Part shown: positions 1-6,419 of the stretch, piece after piece
How the letters are laid out: each line of letters begins with the position of its first letter
Numbering within the stretch: the first letter of the stretch is position 1
Assembly (NCBI RefSeq): GCF_902464545.1
Contig: NZ_CABQJR010000038.1
Coordinates: 1 to 15,591 of the forward strand
Source of the DNA: an uncultured Senegalimassilia sp.
GTDB lineage: Bacteria > Actinomycetota > Coriobacteriia > Coriobacteriales > Eggerthellaceae
Length of the DNA stretch: 15,591 nucleotides
Direction of reading: 5' to 3'
The notes under the pieces: generated by a model
The model's database searches: none
What the model saw: the letters and a program-made list of their open reading frames with translations, nothing else
What the model was told of the DNA's origin: nothing
Made by a program: the position numbers and the translations under genes

Positions 1-92
1 AAAAGGGCCTCGCCGCGATCCAACGCGTCGAGCCCCTTCGTCATAATCAACCGATTCTTGCAGTCAACCCGAACAAGCGCAACCCTAGGCAA
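1..92 (-). CDS. Possible 5' end of a truncated gene
   Basis: An open frame on the minus strand runs off the left edge. Read from a TTG at 92 it begins M-P-R-V-A-L-V-R-V-D-C-K-N-R-L-I-M-T-K-G and stays open for 30 codons. An in-frame ATG lies at 44. The TTG start would overlap the stop of the upstream transporter (85-87) by 8 bases, which would fit an operon, but the ribosome binding site is weak. The beta-strand-like VALVRVD start followed by GLDAL loosely recalls the N terminus of DUF362 proteins. That is only a resemblance over about 30 residues, so no function is assigned. Confidence 0.3.
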   Translation of the reverse strand, partial: MPRVALVRVDCKNRLIMTKGLDALDRGEAL

Positions 93-1527
93 GCCCCAGC
101 CAGATGGCCATCTTCGGCGCATACCCCAGCACGAAGATCACCACGATCAGCGCCGGAATGCCGTACTTCAACCACAGGCGCGTCCAGCGCGGGAACTTCA
201 CGCCCTCGCCCTGATCGGCCTCTGCCAGGAAGCTCTCCCATCCCCAGCCGCGACGCGTGGTGCAGAACAGCACGAACGCCAGGCTGCCCAGCGGCAGCAT
301 GTTGTTCGACACGATGAAGTCCTCGATGGACTGGATGTCGCCGATGGCCGGGATGGTGACACCCGACAGCACGTTGAAGCCCAGCGCGCACGGAAGGGAC
401 AGCACCAGCACCAGCACGGCGTTGAAGATGACGGCGCGGCTGCGCATCATTCCCCACTTGTCCATGGACCAGCTGATCAGGTTCTCGAACACGGCGATGA
501 CGGTGGACAGCGACGCGAACGCCATGAACACGAAGAACAGGCAGCCCCACACGTTGCCCAGCGGCATCTGCCCGAACACCACCGGCAGCGTCACGAACAC
601 CAGCGACGGCCCCTGATCAGGGGAAACACCATAGGCGAAGCACGCCGGGAAGATGATGAGACCCGCCAGGATGGCCACCACGGTATTCAGCGCGGTGACG
701 GACACGGCCTCGCCGGTAAGGCTGCGCTGCCGCCCGATGCGCGAGCCGAAGATCTCCATGGCCGCGATGCCGAGCGACAGGCTGAAGAACGCCTGGCCCA
801 TGGCCGCGTACACCGCATCGCCGAACGTCGACCACCCGTCGGCGAACAGGCGCCCGAAGTCGGGCACCAGGTAAAACGCGATGCCCTCCGCCGCACCGGG
901 CAGCGTGACGGCGCGGATGCACAGCGCGATCATCACCACGAACAGCGTTGCCATCATGACCTTCGTGACGCGCTCGACGCCCTTTTGCAGGCCCAAGCTG
1001 CACACCAGAAAGCCGATCACCACGGCCACGACCATCCATCCGATCAACCACGCGGGATTCTCCAGCATACCGCTGAACGCCGCGCCCGCGAACGCCGCAT
1101 CAGCGCCGTTGAACATGCCCGACGCCATCTGCGGCACGTACGAGATCATCCATCCGCACACGGTGGTGTAGAACATCATCAAGATCATGCAGCCGATATA
1201 GCCCCACCATGAGAACCAATGCCACTTCCCGTTCGGCTGCAGCTTGTCGAAGGCCTGCGCGGCCGAGCGCTGCGATGCGCGCCCCACGGCGAACTCCATG
1301 ACCATGACGGGCATGCCCAAGACCACCAAAAACACCAGGTACAGCAGCACGAACGCCGCTCCACCGTACTCGCCGGTGATGTAGGGGAAGCGCCACACGT
1401 TGCCCAACCCGATCGCGCATCCGGCGCTGATCAGGATAAATCCCAGCCGCGACGCGAAATGCTCGCGCGAAGCCGGCGCCTCCGTACCCGACGCCGACGC
1501 AGGCGCCTGGGGTTTGTTTTCCGCCAT
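85..1527 (-). CDS. Sodium:neurotransmitter symporter (NSS/SNF) family transporter
   Basis: Probable Na+-coupled importer of an amino acid or related amine in the cytoplasmic membrane; the substrate cannot be read from sequence. The protein is about 480 residues, within the usual bacterial NSS range, and strongly hydrophobic with about 11-12 membrane segments. The NSS signature is at the first helix: RLGFILISAGCAIGLGNVWRFPY, residues 27-49, with the unwound GLGN and the conserved WRFPY. This aligns with the Na+/substrate-binding segment of LeuT-type transporters, with Cys where LeuT has Asn21. The chosen ATG at 1527 (MAENKPQ) follows AAAGGGA with 6 bases between; an ATG at 1533 and a TTG at 1545 are in-frame alternatives. 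The first 20 residues are a low-complexity Ala/Pro/Ser cytoplasmic tail. The gene is transcribed away from the repeat-rich spacer and has a candidate extended -10 about 100 bases upstream. Confidence 0.93.
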   Translation of the reverse strand: MAENKPQAPASASGTEAPASREHFASRLGFILISAGCAIGLGNVWRFPYITGEYGGAAFVLLYLVFLVVLGMPVMVMEFAVGRASQRSAAQAFDKLQPNGKWHWFSWWGYIGCMILMMFYTTVCGWMISYVPQMASGMFNGADAAFAGAAFSGMLENPAWLIGWMVVAVVIGFLVCSLGLQKGVERVTKVMMATLFVVMIALCIRAVTLPGAAEGIAFYLVPDFGRLFADGWSTFGDAVYAAMGQAFFSLSLGIAAMEIFGSRIGRQRSLTGEAVSVTALNTVVAILAGLIIFPACFAYGVSPDQGPSLVFVTLPVVFGQMPLGNVWGCLFFVFMAFASLSTVIAVFENLISWSMDKWGMMRSRAVIFNAVLVLVLSLPCALGFNVLSGVTIPAIGDIQSIEDFIVSNNMLPLGSLAFVLFCTTRRGWGWESFLAEADQGEGVKFPRWTRLWLKYGIPALIVVIFVLGYAPKMAIWLGLA

Positions 1528-1624
1528 ATCCATTCCCTTTCCCAACGCAAAAGGACGGCCACCTTGGGCAACCGCCCCATAACAAGCTGAAACGACGCAC
1601 CCGCGTGCGCAGGCGCAACGTCAT

Positions 1625-1637
1625 ATAGTACCACTAT
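1625..1637 (-). promoter_or_regulatory. Candidate extended -10 promoter and small palindrome for the symporter gene
   Basis: On the minus strand the sequence reads TGG-TACTAT: an extended -10 (TGn) next to a near-consensus hexamer at 1625-1630, giving a leader of about 90 bases to the ATG at 1527. No convincing -35 is present. The hexamer lies inside a 13-bp dyad, ATAGT-GGT-ACTAT, which could be an operator overlapping the promoter. This was found by eye only. Confidence 0.35.
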
Positions 1638-1725
1638 CGCCACGCCCCACCGCCAACCCTCTTCCGGACGATTTCGCAGAAGTGCGCCCCGTTTTCGTCT
1701 CAGCTCTGCGAGCAGCATCGGCGCA

Positions 1726-1750
1726 TGAACGCACCTCCGTCCCCTGTTCA
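1726..1750 (+). repeat. Left arm of a perfect 25-bp inverted repeat (REP-like)
   Basis: This 25-mer begins TGAACGCACCTCCG and ends CCCCTGTTCA. Its exact reverse complement is at 1851-1875, 100 bases away. Each arm also starts TGAAC and ends GTTCA, so an arm can pair with itself as well as with its partner. The structure resembles a REP/REPIN unit, the palindromic intergenic elements mobilised by RAYT transposases. No transposase gene is in the window, so the assignment is inference. Confidence 0.7.
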
Positions 1751-1793
1751 CCATGGGCGGTTTGCCCAACCCGATTGCTGCGTAAAAGCCCGA

Positions 1794-1816
1794 AAACCGC
1801 CCAGAACTTTGCGCCG
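1794..1816 (+). repeat. 23-bp direct repeat, copy 1
   Basis: Reads AAACCGCCCAGAAC then TTTGCGCCG. An identical 23-mer in the same orientation lies at 1925-1947. Copy 1 sits between the two arms of the 25-bp inverted repeat. Its first nine bases also pair with GGGCGGTTT at 1755-1763, which could form a local hairpin. Confidence 0.65.
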
Positions 1817-1850
1817 AGCAGGCAGGGGGACGGAAAAGGACAATCATACC

Positions 1851-1875
1851 TGAACAGGGGACGGAGGTGCGTTCA
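1851..1875 (-). repeat. Right arm of the perfect 25-bp inverted repeat (REP-like)
   Basis: Exact reverse complement of 1726-1750. Immediately to its right, 1886-1906 (GAACAGGGG...GCGTTC) is a shortened, diverged copy in the same orientation as this arm. Outside both, GCATCGGCG (1715-1723) pairs with CGCCGATGC (1908-1916). The symmetry therefore extends imperfectly beyond the 25-bp core. Confidence 0.7.
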
Positions 1876-1924
1876 CGCCGGCACCGAACAGGGGCTGAGC
1901 GCGTTCCCGCCGATGCCGCCTTCC

Positions 1925-1947
1925 AAACCGCCCAGAACTTTGCGCCG
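1925..1947 (+). repeat. 23-bp direct repeat, copy 2
   Basis: Identical to 1794-1816 over 23 bases, with different flanks, 131 bases downstream and just outside the inverted repeat. The two copies suggest duplication of part of a repeat unit within the spacer. Confidence 0.65.
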
Positions 1948-2007
1948 GCGAAAACGGAATCCGCTGGCATTCTGCGTCGCAAGCCGCGGGCCCGCCCGCG
2001 ACTCCCT

Positions 2008-2013
2008 TATAAT
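2008..2013 (+). promoter_or_regulatory. Candidate -10 box of the pyridoxamine kinase gene
   Basis: A perfect TATAAT, 38 bases before the GTG start and in otherwise very GC-rich sequence. No recognisable -35 hexamer is found about 17 bases upstream (the sequence there is GC-only), so the promoter may depend on an activator or be weak. Confidence 0.45.
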
Positions 2014-2051
2014 GTGCGCGTAAGGAAACATCCCAAGGAAAGACGCCCCCC

Positions 2052-2912
2052 GTGAGCACCACCGAACCCACCGATACCACCTTGCCCAATCACAACAATC
2101 AGAAGAAGATCGCGCTCATCAACGACTTCACCGGCTTCGGCCGATGCTCGGTGGCGGTGCAGCTTCCCGTCATCTCCCAGCTTGGCGTGCAATGCTGCGT
2201 GCTCCCCACCTCGGTGCTGTCCAACCACACGGGCTTCCCCAGCTACAGCTTCCAGGATTTCACGCCCTACATGCGCGAGCACATCCGCGAGTGGCGCAAG
2301 CTCGGCCTGAAGTTCCGCGGCATCTGCACGGGCTTCCTGGGCTCGGCGGAGCAGATCGCGGTGGTCAGCGAGTTCATCGACGAGTTCGGCGGCCCCGACT
2401 GCATCGTGATGGTCGACCCCGTCATGGGCGACGAGGGCCACCCTTATGGCACCTACACACCGGAGATGTGCGAGCGCATGGCCGAACTCACGGCGAAGGC
2501 CGACATCATCACCCCGAACCTCACCGAAGCGTGCATCCTGGCAGGCGTGCCCTTCAGCAAGGACATGACCTGCGAAGATGCTGCCAAGATCGCCCAGCAG
2601 CTATCGCAAACCGGCCCCGCGCGCGTGGTGGTCACGGGCGTGGAGTTCCAAGACCGCGTGGCGAACGTATGCTACGAGCGGGACCGCGCGCCCTTCACCA
2701 TCCAAACCGCGCGCTTAGGCGGGCAGCGCTCCGGCACCGGCGACGTGTTCTCCGCCATCCTCATCGCCGACGCGGTCAACGGCGTGCCGCTGGAGAAATC
2801 GGTGGAGAAGGCTTCGCACTTCGTGTGCACCTGCGTCGAGTGCGCCATCGATATGGACCTGCCGCGCACCGACGGCCTGCCCATCGAGGAGGAGCTGCGC
2901 AACCTGCGCTAG
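2052..2912 (+). CDS. Pyridoxamine/pyridoxal kinase (PdxY-like, ribokinase superfamily)
   Basis: Phosphorylates the 5'-hydroxyl of pyridoxal, pyridoxamine or pyridoxine with ATP, in cytoplasmic salvage of vitamin B6 to PLP. At 286 residues it is the usual family length. Visible motifs are the N-terminal substrate segment INDFTGFGRCSVAVQLPV (23-40), the metal/ATP region VDPVMGDEG (121-129), TPNLTEA (154-160) and the ribokinase-family anion-hole/catalytic GTGD (228-231, Asp231 the likely base). The GTG start is supported by AAGGAAAG at 2035-2042, nine bases upstream. The first 17 residues are a polar extension before the conserved core, so a later start cannot be excluded, but no better-placed ATG is seen. 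It may be co-transcribed with the radical SAM gene 126 bases downstream, although the two functions are not obviously linked. Whether it prefers pyridoxal or pyridoxamine cannot be read from the sequence. Confidence 0.93.
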   Translation: MSTTEPTDTTLPNHNNQKKIALINDFTGFGRCSVAVQLPVISQLGVQCCVLPTSVLSNHTGFPSYSFQDFTPYMREHIREWRKLGLKFRGICTGFLGSAEQIAVVSEFIDEFGGPDCIVMVDPVMGDEGHPYGTYTPEMCERMAELTAKADIITPNLTEACILAGVPFSKDMTCEDAAKIAQQLSQTGPARVVVTGVEFQDRVANVCYERDRAPFTIQTARLGGQRSGTGDVFSAILIADAVNGVPLEKSVEKASHFVCTCVECAIDMDLPRTDGLPIEEELRNLR

Positions 2913-3038
2913 CATCGCGCATCGCGCCCCGCTCGCAAACCCGCACCTTGCAGCAAGCGCACCATAAGGCGTACCCTAAACAGAAGCGGGAAGGCGAACC
3001 ACGATCTTCGCCCCCACCCCTAGCGAAAGAAGCTCATC

Positions 3039-3677
3039 ATGGCGAAAACGAAAGCCGAGACCATCGTCTATCCCGTGCACAACGGGCTCTACGTCAACCT
3101 GACGAACCGCTGCAGCTGCGCCTGCACCTTCTGCATCCGCCAAACCGCCGACGGCGTGGGCCAGGACGGCGAAGGCGGCGAGAACAACCTATGGCTCGAC
3201 CATGAGCCCTCCTTCGAGGAGGTCATGGCAGCGTTCGACGAGCAGGATATGAGCCGCTACGAAGAGGTGGTCTTCTGCGGATACGGCGAGCCCACCTGCG
3301 CCTTCGACATGCTCAAGCGCGTGGCCGCCGAGGTAAAGCGCCGCTACAACCTGCCCGTGCGCGTGAACACCAACGGCCAGGGCAGCCTGATCTGCGGCCG
3401 CGATATCGCGCCGGAGTTCGAGGGCATCGTGGACACGGTCTCCATCAGCCTGAACACCCCCAACGCCGACGAGTACGCCGCCATCGTGCGCAGCCGCTTC
3501 GGCGACGCGGCGTTCCCGGGTATGCTCGACTTCGCCCGCGAAGTGCGCAAATACGTGCCCAACGTCGTGATGACCACCGTGGAAACAACCATCAGCCACG
3601 AGGACGAGGCCGCCTGCCAACGCATCTGCGACGAGCTGGGCGTGCGCTACCGCATCCGCGCCTGGGTGAACTCGTAG
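3039..3677 (+). CDS. TatD-linked radical SAM protein
   Basis: A compact radical SAM enzyme of 212 residues. The [4Fe-4S]/SAM motif CxxxCxxC is formed by Cys25, Cys29 and Cys32 in NRCSCACTFC; an extra Cys27 falls within it. A second family motif, CGYGEPT (80-86), matches the SAM-binding GGE-like element, and VNTNGQG and SISLNTP follow as expected for the barrel. The short length, the NxLYVNLTNRC start and the ending RIRAWVNS match the group usually annotated as 'TatD family-associated radical SAM protein', which is often adjacent or fused to TatD nucleases; none is present here. The substrate is unknown. The ATG is preceded by a weak site (GAAAGAAG, 3025-3032). The gene ends 37 bases before a strong terminator hairpin. 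Confidence 0.88.
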   Translation: MAKTKAETIVYPVHNGLYVNLTNRCSCACTFCIRQTADGVGQDGEGGENNLWLDHEPSFEEVMAAFDEQDMSRYEEVVFCGYGEPTCAFDMLKRVAAEVKRRYNLPVRVNTNGQGSLICGRDIAPEFEGIVDTVSISLNTPNADEYAAIVRSRFGDAAFPGMLDFAREVRKYVPNVVMTTVETTISHEDEAACQRICDELGVRYRIRAWVNS

Positions 3678-3714
3678 GACCCGGCACGCTCCAGGCAACA
3701 ACCCAACCAACAGC

Positions 3715-3753
3715 AAGAAGGCCCGCGGCGCGAACCGCGGGCCTTCTTCGTTT
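3715..3753 (+). terminator. Rho-independent terminator between convergent genes
   Basis: A perfect 14-bp stem: AAGAAGGCCCGCGG (3715-3728) pairs with CCGCGGGCCTTCTT (3735-3748) around a 6-base loop, followed by CGTTTC. It sits between the radical SAM gene (plus) and the VWA gene (minus, stop at 3773). It best fits termination of the plus-strand transcript. The near-symmetric AAGAAG/CTTCTT base may let it act on both. Confidence 0.85.
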
Positions 3754-3772
3754 CAGGCGATTTCGCGCCAGC

Positions 3773-5296
3773 CTATTTCGCCGTCTCCAGATACGGGGAA
3801 TTGCGGCTCTGCTCGATCTCGTACATGGTCTGTACGTTCTTCAACTCGTAGTCGTTGAGCTGCGAGGAGGAGATGGCATCGAACTCCTCGGGCGTGTACG
3901 TTTGCGTGTACCAACGCTTCGTGGCGAAGTAATCGGTCAGGTCCTGGTTCTTGAAGCCACGGCCGTGGCGCGCGAATATCTCGTTGCGCGCAAGGTAGAG
4001 CTCCCACAGCGACATCTTCTCCAACTCGGAGCGCGAGTAGTACTTCGAAGCGCTGCCGGGCAGCACGTAATCCTGCGAGCTCACGCTGGTGTCATAGGAG
4101 GAGATGCTGGTCACGGGCACGTACGTATGCGAGATCTGCCCTGCGAACGGGCCCGAATCCGCGCAGCTCAGCAGCACGGTACGCGTGGCGGACGTGCTGC
4201 CGGGGCACGTGGAGGTGAACACCACGCGGCACATGGAGCGCTGATCGTCGTAGATGGACTGGTAGATCTGGCGAAGCGCCTGCGCCAAGTCGTCCGACGC
4301 CGCATCGTAGTACGTGCCGTTGCAGCTTGACGCCAACGACTGCAGCGAGCTGCGGTTCACATCGCCGCCCACGCCCACGATGTAGACGGGGATGCCCGTT
4401 TGCTGGGACAGCGTGATGACGTCGTTCAGGCTGTAGTGGCTGTTGTTCTCCTCGCCGTCGGTGAACGCGATGACCACGCGCGAGCCCGACTTCAGGTTCG
4501 TGCGCTGCAGCGCCCAGTACAGCGCATCGTAAAGCGCCGTCTCGCCGGTGGGCGAAACCGCGTCGATGGCGCTGTTGAGGAGCGCCGCGCTCGAAGTGAA
4601 CGGCTGGCGATTGTACACATAATCGTTGAACGAGGTGATCTCAGCCACGTTGCCCTGGGTTTTCACCATCTCGTCGACGAACGAGCTTGCCGCCTTCTTG
4701 GCGCTGTCCATCTTGCTGCGCGACCTCATGGAACCGCTCTGATCGACCACCAGGTTGATGTTCATGGCGTCGCCCACGGCAAGCGGGACCACCTGCTCCA
4801 CCGTTGCCGCATACTGCGAACCGGACGAATCGGTTTCAGTGACGGTGAACTGGGACGCGTCAAGGCTGCTCGGCGTGGAACCCGCCTGATCGGCAATCTT
4901 CGTATATAGGGTGACCTGCGGATACGCGGAATTGTCCACCTGCGACACGAACAGCGTCAGCGGGCTTTTCGGCTCCGAGGACGTGGTTGCAGGCTGGCTT
5001 GATGCCGCAGGCTGCTGCACCGTCGTCGTTGGCGTCTGAGCGGTGCCCGAATCGGCATCCGAGGCATCGTCGCCGCCAGGCCACAGGAAATACAGCGCCG
5101 CGGCTATGGCGACGATGGCCACGACCACCCAAATGGTCGGGATGTCGCCGATGGATTTCTTCGAAGAAGCTTTGCCGGTTGCAGCACCGCCCGAAGCGGA
5201 CGCGTTGCCGCCGGACGCCGAGCTTAGAGCCTTGCCGCACGATGAGCAGAACGTGTCACCGTCTTCGACCGAGGCTCCGCAATGGGGGCAGAACAT
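3773..5296 (-). CDS. Zinc-ribbon, von Willebrand factor A and YARHG domain membrane protein
   Basis: A 507-residue protein anchored by one membrane segment, with most of its mass probably outside the cell. Domains in order: zinc ribbon with Cys3, Cys6, Cys17 and Cys20 (FCPHCG...FCSSCG); Gly/Ala/Ser linker ending in SSKK; membrane helix about 54-72; Thr/Ser/Gln/Pro-rich linker 73-112; VWA domain about 177-350; YARHG domain about 424-490. The VWA metal site (MIDAS) looks intact: D185-Q-S-G-S189, a Thr at 250 or 253, and D280 in FTDGEEN. YARHG is recognised from LYLARNEIFARHGRGF and the following WY; it is an extracellular module of unknown function in Gram-positive and related bacteria. The role is probably metal-dependent binding of a protein or wall ligand. 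The ATG follows AAAGGGA by 7 bases. The amidase gene lies 51 bases upstream on the same strand, so the two are probably co-transcribed. Confidence 0.88.
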   Translation of the reverse strand: MFCPHCGASVEDGDTFCSSCGKALSSASGGNASASGGAATGKASSKKSIGDIPTIWVVVAIVAIAAALYFLWPGGDDASDADSGTAQTPTTTVQQPAASSQPATTSSEPKSPLTLFVSQVDNSAYPQVTLYTKIADQAGSTPSSLDASQFTVTETDSSGSQYAATVEQVVPLAVGDAMNINLVVDQSGSMRSRSKMDSAKKAASSFVDEMVKTQGNVAEITSFNDYVYNRQPFTSSAALLNSAIDAVSPTGETALYDALYWALQRTNLKSGSRVVIAFTDGEENNSHYSLNDVITLSQQTGIPVYIVGVGGDVNRSSLQSLASSCNGTYYDAASDDLAQALRQIYQSIYDDQRSMCRVVFTSTCPGSTSATRTVLLSCADSGPFAGQISHTYVPVTSISSYDTSVSSQDYVLPGSASKYYSRSELEKMSLWELYLARNEIFARHGRGFKNQDLTDYFATKRWYTQTYTPEEFDAISSSQLNDYELKNVQTMYEIEQSRNSPYLETAK

Positions 5297-5347
5297 GTCA
5301 GATCCCTTTCCTTCCAGTTAAGCGCCGCTTGGCGTTGTCGCCGAAAG

Positions 5348-6169
5348 CTAGCGCGCCGTACCGTCGTGCGTGCGTGCTTCCTGATAGTTCCTCAAATAGC
5401 CGGCGAATTCCTCGGACGTATCCGAATTCCCTGTTCGCCAGGCCTTATGGTCGATGATAGCGCTTCCGAACCCGTAATAGGCGTCGATATAGGCGATCAG
5501 GTCATCGAGCGCCTGAAGCTGAGCCTGCGGATAATCGCCGGAACCGCCCACGTGCACCATCTCGATGCCCACCGAGTACGAGTTCATGCCGTAATCCGCC
5601 ATGGCCGAGCCGATGGGAACGGTGCCCAGCTTGTCGTCGCGCGATTCGTCCTCCACGCCGAACTGCGCGTTATGCCCCGTATCACCGTATCCCGCGTGGT
5701 GCACGATGGCGTCGAGCGGCGCGCATTGCGCCACGGACCCATCCTTGTTCACGATGAAGTGAGCCGCCACCAGGTTGCCGTTGCCCGCCCAGTAGCTCAC
5801 CACCGATGCGGCATCGTTGTCGCCCTCGGTGTCATGAAGCACGATGTACTTCTGACATTCGGCAGGCTTTTGCCCATGCGCGAACTGTTCTTGGGACAAA
5901 TCGACGACGGAAAGCTTCGCACGCAGCTCATCGGCGCTTTGCGTTTGCTTCTGCTGCGCAGCGTCCCCTTCGGAAGGCTGCGCCGGCCCCTGATCGGCAG
6001 AACCGTCGCGCGGCACATCGGCCACGTTCTCGAACTGCTCCTGCTCCTGTGCACCAGGCGCCTGCGCGTTATCGCCGCCCGATGCGCAACCGCATACAGC
6101 GACGGCAACCAGCGCGCACGCCAGCGCCGCAACGTATATCTTGCACGCGGTGACGCTTCTCCTTGCCAT
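5348..6169 (-). CDS. N-acetylmuramoyl-L-alanine amidase (Amidase_2/PGRP type), predicted lipoprotein
   Basis: Predicted to cleave the bond between N-acetylmuramic acid and the stem peptide of peptidoglycan outside the cell. It has 273 residues: MARR, a hydrophobic export segment (about 11-27), a lipobox-like V-C-G-C with Cys28 the probable lipidated residue, and a Gln/Ala/Asp-rich linker 30-105. The Amidase_2 domain runs about 106-258. Zinc-site candidates are H112 (IVLHDTE), H241 (IIDHKAW) and D250 (NSDTSEEF); supporting motifs are AAHFIV (135-140), VHHAGYGD (156-163) and SVGIEMVH (199-206), where E203 is likely catalytic. The frame is open upstream to 6916, but the real start is the ATG at 6169: it follows AAGGAGG by 5 bases, begins the signal peptide, and the upstream part is antisense to another gene. 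The VWA-YARHG gene follows 51 bases downstream, suggesting a shared job at the cell wall. Confidence 0.9.
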   Translation of the reverse strand: MARRSVTACKIYVAALACALVAVAVCGCASGGDNAQAPGAQEQEQFENVADVPRDGSADQGPAQPSEGDAAQQKQTQSADELRAKLSVVDLSQEQFAHGQKPAECQKYIVLHDTEGDNDAASVVSYWAGNGNLVAAHFIVNKDGSVAQCAPLDAIVHHAGYGDTGHNAQFGVEDESRDDKLGTVPIGSAMADYGMNSYSVGIEMVHVGGSGDYPQAQLQALDDLIAYIDAYYGFGSAIIDHKAWRTGNSDTSEEFAGYLRNYQEARTHDGTAR

Positions 6170-6209
6170 AGGCCCCTCCTTGCCGTGCCGCAACTTCTCA
6201 TTCGCAACC

Positions 6210-6238
6210 AAGATACGCTCGCCGCAATGCCCCGACAA
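6210..6238 (-). promoter_or_regulatory. Candidate promoter of the amidase-VWA operon
   Basis: On the minus strand TTGTCG (6233-6238) and TATCTT (6210-6215) are separated by exactly 17 bases, each matching the consensus at 4 of 6 positions. They lie about 40 bases before the amidase start. An 8-bp inverted repeat, CTCATTCG (6197-6204) and CGAATGAG (6253-6260), flanks this promoter and could be an operator. Confidence 0.45.
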
Positions 6239-6349
6239 GGCCCCTATCTGGCCGAATGAGCACAGGGGCGGCAAATGCCGCGAAAGCCGAAGGCGCAACC
6301 TGGCCGGCCGATGGGAACGCAGGGCCACAGCGCGACCACAGGGCTGCGG

Positions 6350-6355
6350 TACAAT
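6350..6355 (+). promoter_or_regulatory. Candidate -10 box of the YbjQ-family gene
   Basis: TACAAT (5 of 6 to consensus), 64 bases before the ATG at 6420, within the 250-base divergent spacer. No clear -35 is visible 16-18 bases upstream. Confidence 0.3.
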
Positions 6356-6419
6356 ACGGCAAGCAACGCGGCGCGACACGTGCGGCGCCGCATCCGCCCC
6401 AAATGCAAAGGAGCCTCCC

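Larger units (their letters stand above)
1528..2051. other. Repeat-rich intergenic spacer
   Basis: About 520 bases between divergently transcribed genes. No convincing gene is present: open frames across it are short, Pro/Arg-rich and without a plausible start. It holds the leader and candidate promoter of the symporter gene (1528-1640), a cluster of inverted and direct repeats (1715-1947), and the candidate promoter and ribosome binding site of the kinase gene (2008-2042). Confidence 0.75.

Noticed and set aside
58..1212. Long plus-strand open frame (384 codons)
   Set aside because: It is antisense to the symporter and its product is Gln/His/Arg-rich with no recognisable domain, as expected for a shadow frame of a GC-rich gene.
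1715..1947. CRISPR array
   Set aside because: The repeats are few, mixed in orientation and of two unrelated families, with no regular spacing and no cas genes nearby.
1682..2023. Small open frames inside the 1528-2051 spacer
   Set aside because: They run through the repeats, lack ribosome binding sites and give Pro/Arg-rich products unlike known proteins.
2948..2977. Separate promoter for the radical SAM gene (TTGCAG / TACCCT)
   Set aside because: Both hexamers match the consensus at only about half of positions; not strong enough to list.
2144..3205. Plus-strand open frame of 353 codons overlapping the kinase and radical SAM genes
   Set aside because: Out-of-frame shadow, His/Arg/Pro-rich and crossing two well-identified genes.
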